DNA of 24,787 nucleotides from CAZJNX01 sp964547415 (GTDB taxonomy: Bacteria > Pseudomonadota > Alphaproteobacteria > Rhizobiales > Amorphaceae): positions 1 through 24,787 of the forward strand of contig CAZJNX010000044.1 of assembly GCA_964547415.1 (NCBI GenBank), read 5' to 3'. Within the stretch, counting starts at the first letter, position 1, and every line of letters begins with the position of its first letter. Under the pieces are notes generated by a model. That model did not search any database. It was not told where the DNA came from and saw only the letters and a list, made by a program, of their open reading frames with translations. Both the position numbers and the translations under genes were made by a program. This document shows, in pieces, positions 1 to 7,022 of the stretch.

Positions 1-1091
1 ACGGTCCGTGTCTTGATGCGGCGTCGGAACTCCTCGTTCAGGCGCTCGATGGCGTTGGTGGTCCGCGCCGACTTCCATTGCGACGCATCGAGGCGGGTGA
101 AGGCGAACAGCCGTTCCCCGGCTTCTTCGAGGCTGTCGGCGACGGCCCGGCACGCGAGGCGCCGTTTCCGCAGGAACGCCTTGCGAGGGGCCTCCACCTC
201 GGCGGCGGTCGCGGCGTAGATCATGTCGCGGTCATCCTCGGTCAGCTCGTCGTGGCGATGTTCGGGGGCGTGGCCGAGGAGGTTGCGGTGCTTGTGCACG
301 GTGCAGCGCTGGATCGGCAGCTCGGCGCCCCGGAGCGCGGTGAGCGCGGCCTCGAGCCCGGGCGCGCCGTCCACGATCACGAAGTCGGGGCGCTTCAGCA
401 CACGGGCGTCGAGATCATCGATGAACTGGCGCCAGGCTGCGGTGCTTTCCCCGCCCATGTGCCGGATGGACAAAAGGATCTTCTGGCCGTCGCGGCGCAC
501 GCCAATGGCCGCCAGCACGCAGATGTCGGTAGCCTTCCTGTCCAACCGCGTGCGGATCACCGTGCCGTCGAGGATCAACCGGACGATGTCCTCCTCGGCG
601 AGGCTGCGGGCGCACCACGCGTCCCAGTCGACCTTCACCTTGCGCCAGGCGCGGCTGACCACGTCCTTGCCGACAGCGCCCTGGAACAGGCCGAACAGCG
701 CGCGCTTCACCCGCCGCGTGTTGGTTCCGGCGAGGGACACCGCCGCGATCAGCGCTTCCGCCCGCTTCGCCAGCCGCTGGTCGCGCGGCAACGCCTTCGA
801 GCGCCGTTCGGTGGTCCTGCCGTCCTCGCCCTCGATGCGGGCGCGGGGTACGCTGACGGTCTCCACGCCGAACGTGCCGACCAGCTCGCGCGCGCGTCGC
901 CCGTGGCGATAGCCCTTCCGCGCGCCGCCGCCGCGGCCGTAGCGCATGCGGCCGAGAAACGCCGCGAGCTCCTCGTCGAACAGCGCCTCGATGGTCGCGC
1001 GGACGGTTTCCCGCAGCCGGTCCTCGATCGGGTCGCAGCCAGCATTGCCCAGATGTGGCGCGGACATGGAGGTCTCTGTCGTCTCGGTCAT
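1..1091 (-). CDS. IS256-family (Mutator-type) transposase, partial at the left window edge
   Basis: DDE transposase that would catalyse copy-out movement of an IS256-type element. I translated the minus strand from the ATG at 1091 and found 363 codons with no stop up to the window edge, so the C-terminus is missing only because the window ends. Expected family marks are present: first Asp near residue 175 (LILDGTV), second Asp near 241 (VIVDGAP), the C-x2-H pair at about 263-266 (RCTVHK), and the catalytic Glu in the TTNAIERLN motif near 349, followed by an Arg-rich stretch. An AAGGAG Shine-Dalgarno lies 8 bases before the ATG, supporting this start. Long plus-strand open frames over the same region are shadows caused by high GC. 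This copy looks intact, unlike the other transposase remnants here, and belongs to a different IS256 subgroup from the fragment at 24312-24585. Confidence 0.9.
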   Translation of the reverse strand, partial: MTETTETSMSAPHLGNAGCDPIEDRLRETVRATIEALFDEELAAFLGRMRYGRGGGARKGYRHGRRARELVGTFGVETVSVPRARIEGEDGRTTERRSKALPRDQRLAKRAEALIAAVSLAGTNTRRVKRALFGLFQGAVGKDVVSRAWRKVKVDWDAWCARSLAEEDIVRLILDGTVIRTRLDRKATDICVLAAIGVRRDGQKILLSIRHMGGESTAAWRQFIDDLDARVLKRPDFVIVDGAPGLEAALTALRGAELPIQRCTVHKHRNLLGHAPEHRHDELTEDDRDMIYAATAAEVEAPRKAFLRKRRLACRAVADSLEEAGERLFAFTRLDASQWKSARTTNAIERLNEEFRRRIKTRT

Positions 1092-1284
1092 GGCGTGATC
1101 TCCTTGGCGGTTGCAGCCGCCGGTTGGGTGGGGTCGGATCACCCGGAGATTACGCCGCCCTCAAATTTCACCCATCGCCGCGACACGACCCGCGACGCCA
1201 TCGGCGAACGTGATGCGGCGAGACCCAGGGGCAAGCGGTTTTCGCCCTTCGGCCGTCGCCAGGTCTTCGACGGCGCCATCGTCA
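1092..1284. other. Non-coding stretch holding the upstream end of the IS256 element and an unassigned junction
   Basis: This lies between the IS256 transposase start and the IS5 remnant. The part next to the transposase should contain the element's terminal inverted repeat; an AT-richer patch at about 1155-1172 is a candidate for the boundary. The partner end lies outside the window, so the exact terminus cannot be fixed. No gene or convincing further motif was seen. Confidence 0.35.
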
Positions 1285-1551
1285 CCACCGCATCACCCAC
1301 TTTCCACCATAGCTCGCTTCGCGCACCGCCCGGTCGACGCGGGCGAACCGAGCCTCGATGGCACCGGCCTTCGTCAGCCGCTCGCGGAAGATCCAGATCG
1401 TCCTGGCGTCCGGCGCGTTGTCGGCGAGTCCGAGCCCGGGAAAGCGCATCAACGACAGGCGGTCGTTGATCAGGAACTCGGCGCGGTCGTCCGACAGGTT
1501 GCTGGCCGCCCGGATGACCGGGATCTTGAACATCATGACGGCGTCAAGGGG
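1285..1551 (-). pseudogene. IS5-family transposase fragment (N-terminal third)
   Basis: The minus strand encodes about 89 residues with clear IS5-family character: PLDAVMMFK, then NLSDDRAEFLINDRLSLMRF, then PDARTIWIFRERLTKAGAIE. These match the helical N-terminal region that precedes the DDE core. Upstream of the PLD motif the frame runs into IS66 sequence on the other strand. Downstream, after the YGGKW segment, the family's next motif (a 'GGQIVDATIV'-type strand with the first catalytic Asp) is absent and a stop follows at 1282-1284. The piece is therefore truncated at both ends and cannot be active. Confidence 0.75.
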
Positions 1552-1599
1552 TGAACGGCCGCCCTTCGCCCGATCGCTGTCGTCAAGCGCCGCCGCTCG

Positions 1600-2045
1600 A
1601 GAGCGACGACCCTTCGATCGAGAAGCCGAAGCACCAGCTGGCGGGGATGCGGCGCCATCGCTTCGGCGTCTCCTCCCGAGACCCTCGACCAGCTCGAGCC
1701 GACGTTGGAAGACGAGGAGATCGGTGCTGCCGCCGAAAGGCCGGCGCCCGAAGAGCTGCCGGCCGTGCCGAAGGGGGGGCCGAAGCGCCGGCCGCTGCCG
1801 GACCATCTTCCGCGCGAGGAACGTGTTCCGACGCCGGGAACGGCCTGCGCGGCGTGCGGCGGCGATCTCCGCCGGCCCGGCGAGGACGTGATCGACGAGC
1901 TGGCGTATCGGCCCGGCCGCTTCTTCGTGAACCGGATCGTCCGTACGCGTATGGCCTGCACTCGGCTCGCGAGCGGATCGTGCAGGCCGCCCTGCCGTCG
2001 CGCCGCGCCCGATCGAAGGCGGTCGGGCCGGGCTGGGGCCTCGGC
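1600..2045 (+). pseudogene. IS66-family TnpC transposase fragment, frameshifted
   Basis: Remnant of the N-terminal third of an IS66 TnpC. One frame gives IEKPKHQLAGMRRHRFG; it shifts near 1680 to ETLDQLEPTLEDEE, followed by RRPLPDHLPREERV, the zinc-finger-like CAACGG and GEDVIDELAYRPGRFFV. It then shifts again near 1950-1970 to ARERIVQA and, in a third frame, to APRPIEGGRAG. These are the consecutive landmarks of TnpC, spread over three frames. The DDE catalytic domain is missing; the sequence passes directly into the TRAP permease remnant near 2045. Confidence 0.8.
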
Positions 2046-2164
2046 CAGGTCTACTCGGGCATGTTCCAGTTCGTCGCGCTGCAGCTCGTCGCCCTCGCCG
2101 CGCTCATCGCCTTCCCGCAGCTCACCCTGCGGCTGCCGTCCGTCCTGTTCGGCCGCCCGGCGCC
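2043..2164 (+). pseudogene. C-terminal remnant of a TRAP transporter large permease (DctM type)
   Basis: The plus frame starting at about 2043 reads VYSGMFQFVALQLVALAALI and continues with AFPQLTLRLPSVLFG. This is the usual last transmembrane helix and tail of DctM proteins, of the form 'G..PF...QL..L.....FP.L..WLPS.L'. Only about 40 residues remain. The upstream side is fused to IS66 sequence, and no stop follows in frame before the open frame enters the antisense of the neighbouring dehydrogenase gene, whose own stop is at 2165. I infer that a TRAP transporter once preceded the dehydrogenase gene and was mostly removed by an IS-mediated deletion. It is distinct from the intact fused TRAP permease at 8070-9968. 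Confidence 0.7.
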
Positions 2165-3250
2165 TCAGCCGCTCGGAAGGCGGGCGACCACGGCGTCTGC
2201 GAACGCGGCGGTGCCGAGGCGGCCGCCGACGTCGGCGGTGCGCGTGGCGGGGTCGGCGAGGGTGGCCTCGAGGGCGGCGGCGATGCGGGCGGCGGCGTCC
2301 GCGAAGGCCGGCTCGCCGCGGCGGCGGCCGATCCAGTCGAGGAGCATCGCCCCCGAGCCGACGAGGGAGGTCGGATTCGCGAGGTCCTTGCCCGCGATGT
2401 CGGGGGCCGAACCGTGCTGGGCCTGGGCGACCGCGTGGTCCCGCCCCTCGTTGAGGGAGGCGGCGAGGCCCAGGCTCCCGGCGATCTCGGCGGCCTGGTC
2501 CGACAGGATGTCGCCGAACATGTTGGTTGCGAGGATGACGTCGAAGGCCGAGGCGTCCCGCACCAGATGGGCGGCCATGGCGTCCACGATCCGTTCCTCG
2601 TAGGCGATCTCCGGGTGGCGGGCAGCGACCGCTCGCACCGCCTCGAGGAACAGCCCGTCCGACAAGCGAAGCACGTTCGCCTTGTGAACGGCCGTCACCT
2701 TGCCCCGCGCGCGCCCGGCGGCGATGGCGAAGGCGGCCTCGGCGATGCGGGTCGAGCCCTCCCGCGAGACCTTCCTCACCGCGAGGGCGAGGTCCGGCGT
2801 CGGCATGAACTCGCCAGGCCCCCGGAACATGTTGCGGTCGGCATAAAAGCCTTCCGTGTTCTCGCGCACGATCACGAGGTCCACCGGCACCCCGCAGCGC
2901 GGGACGATGCCGGGGAGGGTCCGGGCCGGGCGCACGTTGGCGTAAAGGTCGAGGTGCTTGCGCAACTCGCCCGACGGGTTGAGCCCGCCGTCCGCCGCCG
3001 CCGGATAGGCGTTGTGGGAAACGGGCCCGAGGATGGTGCCGTCGGCCCGCCGCGCGGCCTCCAGCGCAGCGTCCGGAAAGGTGGTGCCGTGACGTTCGAG
3101 CGCGGCGAAGCCGATCGGCTGGTGGTCGAACACGAGCGACAGGCCCGCCCCCCGGGCCGCTGCGGACAGGACCGCAAGGGTCGCCGCCACGATCTCAGGG
3201 CCGATGCCGTCGCCCTCGAGCACGGCCAGTCTTGCGCTCTTTTCCGTCAT
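2165..3250 (-). CDS. Isocitrate/isopropylmalate dehydrogenase-family beta-decarboxylating dehydrogenase
   Basis: 361 residues, normal length for the family. These enzymes oxidise a (2R,3S)-type 2-hydroxyacid and decarboxylate the intermediate, with Mg/Mn and usually NAD. Visible landmarks are N-terminal LEGDGIGPEI, substrate-binding arginines in LRKHLDLYANVRP (about 97 and 107) and at VREN (129), catalytic Tyr136 in TEGFYADR, catalytic Lys190 in VHKANVLRLSDG, and metal-binding Asp223, Asp247 and Asp251 (NMFGDILSDQAAE). The nucleotide loop is HGSAPDIAGKDLANP. The ATG at 3250 has GGAGG seven bases upstream. The gene diverges from the PLP-enzyme gene across a region with an operator and a hairpin. 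The substrate cannot be read from sequence: isopropylmalate, D-malate, tartrate and homoisocitrate are all possible. The catabolic setting argues against a leucine-biosynthesis role, so I do not assign leuB. Confidence 0.9.
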   Translation of the reverse strand: MTEKSARLAVLEGDGIGPEIVAATLAVLSAAARGAGLSLVFDHQPIGFAALERHGTTFPDAALEAARRADGTILGPVSHNAYPAAADGGLNPSGELRKHLDLYANVRPARTLPGIVPRCGVPVDLVIVRENTEGFYADRNMFRGPGEFMPTPDLALAVRKVSREGSTRIAEAAFAIAAGRARGKVTAVHKANVLRLSDGLFLEAVRAVAARHPEIAYEERIVDAMAAHLVRDASAFDVILATNMFGDILSDQAAEIAGSLGLAASLNEGRDHAVAQAQHGSAPDIAGKDLANPTSLVGSGAMLLDWIGRRRGEPAFADAAARIAAALEATLADPATRTADVGGRLGTAAFADAVVARLPSG

Positions 3251-3273
3251 GGCGGCGCCTCCGAAGATCGCGT

Positions 3274-3301
3274 GGCCGCGCCGCGCGGGGGCGGCGCGGC
3301 C
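3274..3301 (-). other. Perfect GC hairpin in the leader of the dehydrogenase gene
   Basis: GGCCGCGCCGC at 3274-3284 and GCGGCGCGGCC at 3291-3301 are exact reverse complements separated by six bases. The resulting stem of eleven G-C pairs sits 24-51 bases before the dehydrogenase ATG, inside its likely 5' leader. There is no run of T on either side, so it does not look like an ordinary intrinsic terminator. Confidence 0.6.
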
Positions 3302-3307
3302 GGGGCC

Positions 3308-3358
3308 TTGTCAGGCGGGATGTCGCACCCCTAGTGTGGATACTGGATGCAGGATGCA
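3308..3358 (+). promoter_or_regulatory. Putative promoter and GntR operator upstream of the PLP-enzyme gene
   Basis: A -35-like TTGTCA lies at 3308-3313 and a weak -10-like TAGTGT at 3332-3337. Two overlapping 15-mers follow, TGGATACTGGATGCA (3337-3351) and TGGATGCAGGATGCA (3344-3358). By eye each agrees at 12 of 15 positions with a version of the perfect palindrome TGTATCCAGGATACA found upstream of hyuA. This fits a repressor site overlapping the transcription start of the plus-strand series and close to the divergent dehydrogenase promoter. The promoter boxes are weak; the operator similarity is the stronger part. Confidence 0.5.
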
Positions 3359-3394
3359 CCGGACAGGGCCGAACCGGAAGCGGGGGGCGAGACA

Positions 3395-4561
3395 GTGGGT
3401 CGTCAGGACGCCCTGGAAGATGGAACGGTCGCGTCGCGGGTCGCCTACGTGTGCTCCGAGAGCGGGGCGACCTTCGACGCCCGCACCCCCCTGTGGCGTT
3501 CGCCCGCGGGCGCGCCGCTCGACCTCTCGCCCGGCCCCGGCCTCTCCCCGCGCGAGATCGACACCGCAGAGCGCTCCCTCTGGCGCTACGGCGCGGCGAT
3601 CCGCATCGAGCCGGCCCACCGCCTCACCATGGGCGAGGGTTTCACGCCCCTCGTGCCGGGCGCGTTCGACGGGCGGCCGGTCCACTTCAAGCTCGAATAC
3701 GTGCAGCCCACCGGCTCCTACAAGGATCGGGGCACGGCCGTCCTCCTCGCGTACCTGAAGAGCGTCGGCGTGGGCGCGATCCTGGAGGATTCCTCCGGCA
3801 ACGCCGGTGCCTCCATGGCCGCCTATGCCGCCTTCGCGGGGATCGACTGCACCATCCTCGTCCCCGAGACGATCCCGGAGGGAAAGCGTGTCCAGATGGC
3901 CGCCATGGGCGCCCGCGTGGAGCGCGTCGCGGGCACGCGGCAGGACGTGGCGGACGCGGCTCTGCGCCTTGCCGAGACCGTCTTCTACGCGAGCCACAAC
4001 TGGCAGCCCTTCTTCGTGGAAGGCACGAAGACCCTCGCCTTCGAGCTCTGGGAACAGCTCGGCTTCGACCTGCCGGACGATATCGTGGTGCCGCTCGGCT
4101 ACGGCGCCAACGTGCTCGGCCTGTGGCTCGGCTTCGCCGAACTCCGCGCCCGCGGCGAGATCGACCGCATCCCCCGCATCCACGGGGCGCAGGCGGCGAA
4201 CTGCGCGGCCTTCGCCGCCGCCTTCGACGCGGGCGTCGACCATCCCGTCGACATCGAACCGCGTCCGACGATGGCCGACGGCATCGCCTCGGTCCGCCCC
4301 GTGCGCACGAGAGCGGTGCTCGATGCCGTGCGCGGGAGCGGCGGGCGCGTCATCGCGGTTCCGGAGGAGGAGATCGCCGCGGCGCTGAAGACGCTCATGG
4401 CGTCGGGCTTCTTCGTCGAGCCCACCTCGGCGACGGCCGCCGCGGCGCTCCGCCGCCTCGTGGCGGACGGGGCGATCGCGGACGGCGGCCGAACCATCGT
4501 CGTCCTCACCGGCACCGGCCTCAAGGCGGCGGGAAGGATCGCGGAGATCCTCGCGGGCTGA
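3395..4561 (+). CDS. Threonine synthase-like PLP-dependent enzyme (fold type II)
   Basis: A beta-family PLP enzyme catalysing elimination or replacement at the beta/gamma carbon of an amino acid; threonine synthase, threonine or diaminopropionate ammonia-lyase and related lyases share the fold. The PLP lysine is in PTGSYKDRG, the phosphate-binding loop resembles SSGNAGASMAAY, and the C-terminal VLTGTGLK motif is present. The N-terminus (VAYVCSESGATFDARTPLWR) resembles the threonine-synthase subgroup but keeps only one cysteine of the usual zinc ribbon. Start: the open frame reaches an ATG at 3347, but that codon lies inside the operator and lacks a ribosome site. The GTG at 3395 has a G-rich tract seven bases upstream and sits 37 bp past the operator, so I prefer it; the PLP lysine is then about residue 110. 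First gene of the plus series, 33 bp before the MmgE/PrpD gene. Its place in a catabolic block suggests a lyase rather than threonine synthesis. Confidence 0.8.
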   Translation: MGRQDALEDGTVASRVAYVCSESGATFDARTPLWRSPAGAPLDLSPGPGLSPREIDTAERSLWRYGAAIRIEPAHRLTMGEGFTPLVPGAFDGRPVHFKLEYVQPTGSYKDRGTAVLLAYLKSVGVGAILEDSSGNAGASMAAYAAFAGIDCTILVPETIPEGKRVQMAAMGARVERVAGTRQDVADAALRLAETVFYASHNWQPFFVEGTKTLAFELWEQLGFDLPDDIVVPLGYGANVLGLWLGFAELRARGEIDRIPRIHGAQAANCAAFAAAFDAGVDHPVDIEPRPTMADGIASVRPVRTRAVLDAVRGSGGRVIAVPEEEIAAALKTLMASGFFVEPTSATAAAALRRLVADGAIADGGRTIVVLTGTGLKAAGRIAEILAG

Positions 4562-4594
4562 CCGGGCCGGGCGGGGACGGACAGGGAGAGCGCC

Positions 4595-6013
4595 ATGAAC
4601 GTCCAGCCGAGCGCGGAAGAGCGGACCGCGGCCGAGAGCATCGAGGGGATCAGCCGCCGCTTCACCGGAAGGATGGCCCGGATCGGCCCGGAAGACCTGC
4701 CGCCGGACGTGGTCGAGACCGTCAAGCTCTTCGTCCTCGACACCCTGGGCGTCATCGGCGGGGCAACCCGCGCACCCGGGATCGCGGCCCTCAACGGCCG
4801 GCTGTCCCGCTGGGAGAGGGACGGGTCGGCGACGAGCCTCGTCACGGGCGGGCGCCTGTCGCCGCCCCACGCGGCGCTCGCGAACGGCGCGGCGGCCCAC
4901 GCCCTCGACTTCGACGACATGCACGACCCGGCGCGCATCCACTCCTTCTGCGTGATCCTGCCGACCATGCTGGCCGTCGCCGAGGACGTCGGGAAGGTGG
5001 ACGGGGAGCGCTTTCTCCTCGCCCTCGCGGTCGCCGCCGAGGCCCACGCCCGGCTCGGCTTCACCTGCTTCAACGCCCTCGGCAAGGGCTGGCACCCGAC
5101 CATGACGTTCGGCGTGCTCGCCGGCAGCCTCGGGGCGGGCCGCCTCCTCGGCCTCGACGAGGAGGGGATGCTGAACGCCTTCGGCCTCGCCTTCCACCAG
5201 GCGTGCGGCAGCGCCCAGCCCATGCTCGACGGCGTCCTCGCCAAGCGCCTCGGCGCGGGCCTCGCCGCCCGTGGGGCGGTGACGGCGGCCTACCTCGCCG
5301 CCGACGGGATCACCGGCCCCTTCAACCCGCTCGAAGGGAACGCGGGCCTCTTCGCCCTCCACGAGCGGGGCGAGGTTCGCCCCCACGAGCTGATGGACGG
5401 CCTCGGCGAGGACTGGCGCACCCGTGGCTACTCCTTCAAGCCCTATCCGTGCTGCCGCTGCAACCACACCACCATCGCCCTCACCATCGGCCTGCGCGAG
5501 AACGGCCTCCGGCCGGAGATGGTGGAGCGGGTGGAGATCCGCCTGCCCCAGGTCAACTGGCAGACGGTGGGCCAGCCCTACGAGGCGGCCCGCGACAGCG
5601 TCGTCCACGCCCAGTTCACCGTCGGCTACAGCTTTGCCCGGGCGCTGACGGACGGGAAGGTGGACCTCGACAGCTTCACCCGGCCCAACATCACCGACCC
5701 GGCGGTGGCGGACCTCGCCGCCCGCGTCGTCGCCGTGCCCGACCCGGACGAGCCGCCGACCGCCATGGGCCCTTCCAAGATCCGCGTCACGCTGAAGGAC
5801 GGCGGCACCATGGAGACGGCGGGGAACGTGGTTCCGGGCGGCCCCGAGGCGCCGCTCACAGCGGACGAGGTGGTGGAGAAGTTCCGCGGCTGCATGGCCT
5901 TCGGCCTCGGCCTCTCGCCCGCGGGAGTGGAACAATACGCCGAGACGGTGCTCGCCCTCGAGACGGTGCCGGACGTCGCGGTGCTGGCGCGGGACTTTCC
6001 GCGGCCCGCGTGA
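4595..6013 (+). CDS. MmgE/PrpD family protein
   Basis: 472 residues, typical for the family, which includes 2-methylcitrate dehydratase, cis-aconitate decarboxylase and iminodisuccinate epimerase. The all-helical N-terminal domain carries the active-site-like HALDFDDMHD (about 102-111), with His102, Asp105 and His110. The small C-terminal domain begins near FKPYPCCRCNH, the family's KPYP-C motif. The ATG at 4595 has GGGAG seven bases upstream. The gene follows the PLP enzyme by 33 bp and should be co-transcribed. In this family proton abstraction at a carbon next to a carboxylate is the common step, so a dehydratase, epimerase or decarboxylase role on a di- or tricarboxylate is reasonable. 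The methylcitrate-cycle partners PrpB and PrpC are absent, which argues against propionate metabolism. Confidence 0.88.
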   Translation: MNVQPSAEERTAAESIEGISRRFTGRMARIGPEDLPPDVVETVKLFVLDTLGVIGGATRAPGIAALNGRLSRWERDGSATSLVTGGRLSPPHAALANGAAAHALDFDDMHDPARIHSFCVILPTMLAVAEDVGKVDGERFLLALAVAAEAHARLGFTCFNALGKGWHPTMTFGVLAGSLGAGRLLGLDEEGMLNAFGLAFHQACGSAQPMLDGVLAKRLGAGLAARGAVTAAYLAADGITGPFNPLEGNAGLFALHERGEVRPHELMDGLGEDWRTRGYSFKPYPCCRCNHTTIALTIGLRENGLRPEMVERVEIRLPQVNWQTVGQPYEAARDSVVHAQFTVGYSFARALTDGKVDLDSFTRPNITDPAVADLAARVVAVPDPDEPPTAMGPSKIRVTLKDGGTMETAGNVVPGGPEAPLTADEVVEKFRGCMAFGLGLSPAGVEQYAETVLALETVPDVAVLARDFPRPA

Positions 6014-6213
6014 CGGGTGTCGGCTTCGCGGACGCAGTTGGCCGTGCCGCGAACACGACAAACGGCGGAGCGGGCGCCCCATGCCGCCGCAGGCCCTGGC
6101 AGGGGCGTTGCTCCGGCGGATCCCAAGGGGCGGGGTGTGCGGGACGCACGCCGGAAGACCTCGTTCGCCGCGGCGCCGGATGCGTCGCGGCCAGATGGAA
6201 AGGGAGGTGACCC
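6014..6213. other. 200 bp gap inside the plus-strand series
   Basis: I found no copy of the TGTATCC-type operator, no terminator-like hairpin with a T run and no convincing short gene here. A promoter for the following isomerase/TRAP genes is possible but not visible. The stretch ends in a strong GGAGGTGA ribosome-binding site belonging to the next gene. Confidence 0.4.
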
Positions 6214-6987
6214 ATGTACGGTTGGCGCGGCCGGATCGGCCTGCTCGTGCCCTCGATCAACACCACGATGGAGACCGAATACTGGCGCATTGCGCCCGAG
6301 GGCGTGTCCGTCCACACCGCGCGGATCGCGGGCGGCCGCCACGGCACGCCCGAGGAGCTGCGCAACATGGAGAAGGAGGCGCGCGAGGCGGCGAAGCGCG
6401 TCGCCAACGCCGAGCCCGACGTCCTCGTCTACGGCTGCACCTCGGGCAGCTTCTTCGAGGGGCCGGACTGGAACGCCATGATCTGCGAGGAGCTGACGAA
6501 GATCACCGGCGCGCCGACCGTCACCACCGCGGGCGCCATGGCCGAGTGCCTGACGGCGAACGGCCACCGCAAGGTGGACGTGGTGACCCCTTACGTGGAG
6601 CTCACCAACGAGCGGCTGAAGCAGTTCCTGCGCGCCCACGGCGTCGAGGTCGGCACGCTCGGCACCTTCGACATGCTCGACATGTTCGACCACGCCAAGA
6701 TCCGCCCGGAGGAGATCTACCGCCGCGTGAAGGAGATCACCACCGACGACACCAGCGCTGTGTTCGTCGCCTGCACGCAGCTGCGCGCCATGGAGGTCCT
6801 CGACATGCTCGAGCGCGACCTCGGCAAGCCGGTCTACTCCGCCATCCAGGCGACCGCCTGGGTCACCTACCGGACCATGCGCGTGGACCCCGGCCTCACC
6901 GGCTGCGGCAGCCTCCTTCGTGGACTCGCGAAGGACGTCGGCGCCGCCACGGAGCCGCCCACCGTCCCGCTCAGGAAGAGCGTGTGA
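6214..6987 (+). CDS. Maleate isomerase / Asp-Glu racemase superfamily enzyme with two active-site cysteines
   Basis: 257 residues. Members use one or two cysteines to isomerise, racemise or decarboxylate small dicarboxylates. The N-terminal motif GLLVPSINTTMETEYWR is characteristic of the maleate isomerase/arylmalonate decarboxylase branch. Cys75 (VYGCTSGSF) and Cys187 (VACTQLRA) are both present. Arylmalonate decarboxylase lacks the first cysteine, so isomerase or racemase chemistry is more likely. A near-perfect GGAGGTGA precedes the ATG, giving a clear start. The gene is 35 bp before the TAXI binding-protein gene, suggesting that the imported substrate or an early intermediate is its target. 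Hydantoin racemase is a more distant alternative worth noting because hydantoinase-type genes lie in the same block. Confidence 0.85.
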   Translation: MYGWRGRIGLLVPSINTTMETEYWRIAPEGVSVHTARIAGGRHGTPEELRNMEKEAREAAKRVANAEPDVLVYGCTSGSFFEGPDWNAMICEELTKITGAPTVTTAGAMAECLTANGHRKVDVVTPYVELTNERLKQFLRAHGVEVGTLGTFDMLDMFDHAKIRPEEIYRRVKEITTDDTSAVFVACTQLRAMEVLDMLERDLGKPVYSAIQATAWVTYRTMRVDPGLTGCGSLLRGLAKDVGAATEPPTVPLRKSV

Positions 6988-7022
6988 CCGAGAGAACATC
7001 GAACCAAGGCAGGAGGGGAACC

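Noticed and set aside
78..1469. Long plus-strand open frame of 463 codons
   Set aside because: It is the antisense shadow of the IS256 transposase and IS5 remnant; the minus strand carries clear DDE motifs and the plus translation has no recognisable domain.
2165..3250. Assignment of the dehydrogenase as leuB of leucine biosynthesis
   Set aside because: No leuC or leuD lies nearby and the context is catabolic; the family includes several other substrates.
3274..3301. The GC hairpin as an intrinsic terminator
   Set aside because: No T run follows on either strand, and it lies in a divergent promoter region where no transcript needs to end.
3232..6210. 992-codon plus-strand open frame and a 923-codon minus-strand frame over the PLP-enzyme and MmgE/PrpD genes
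   Set aside because: Both are rich in Arg, Pro and Gly with no motifs, as expected of shadows in very GC-rich DNA; the real genes in another frame have clear motifs and ribosome sites.
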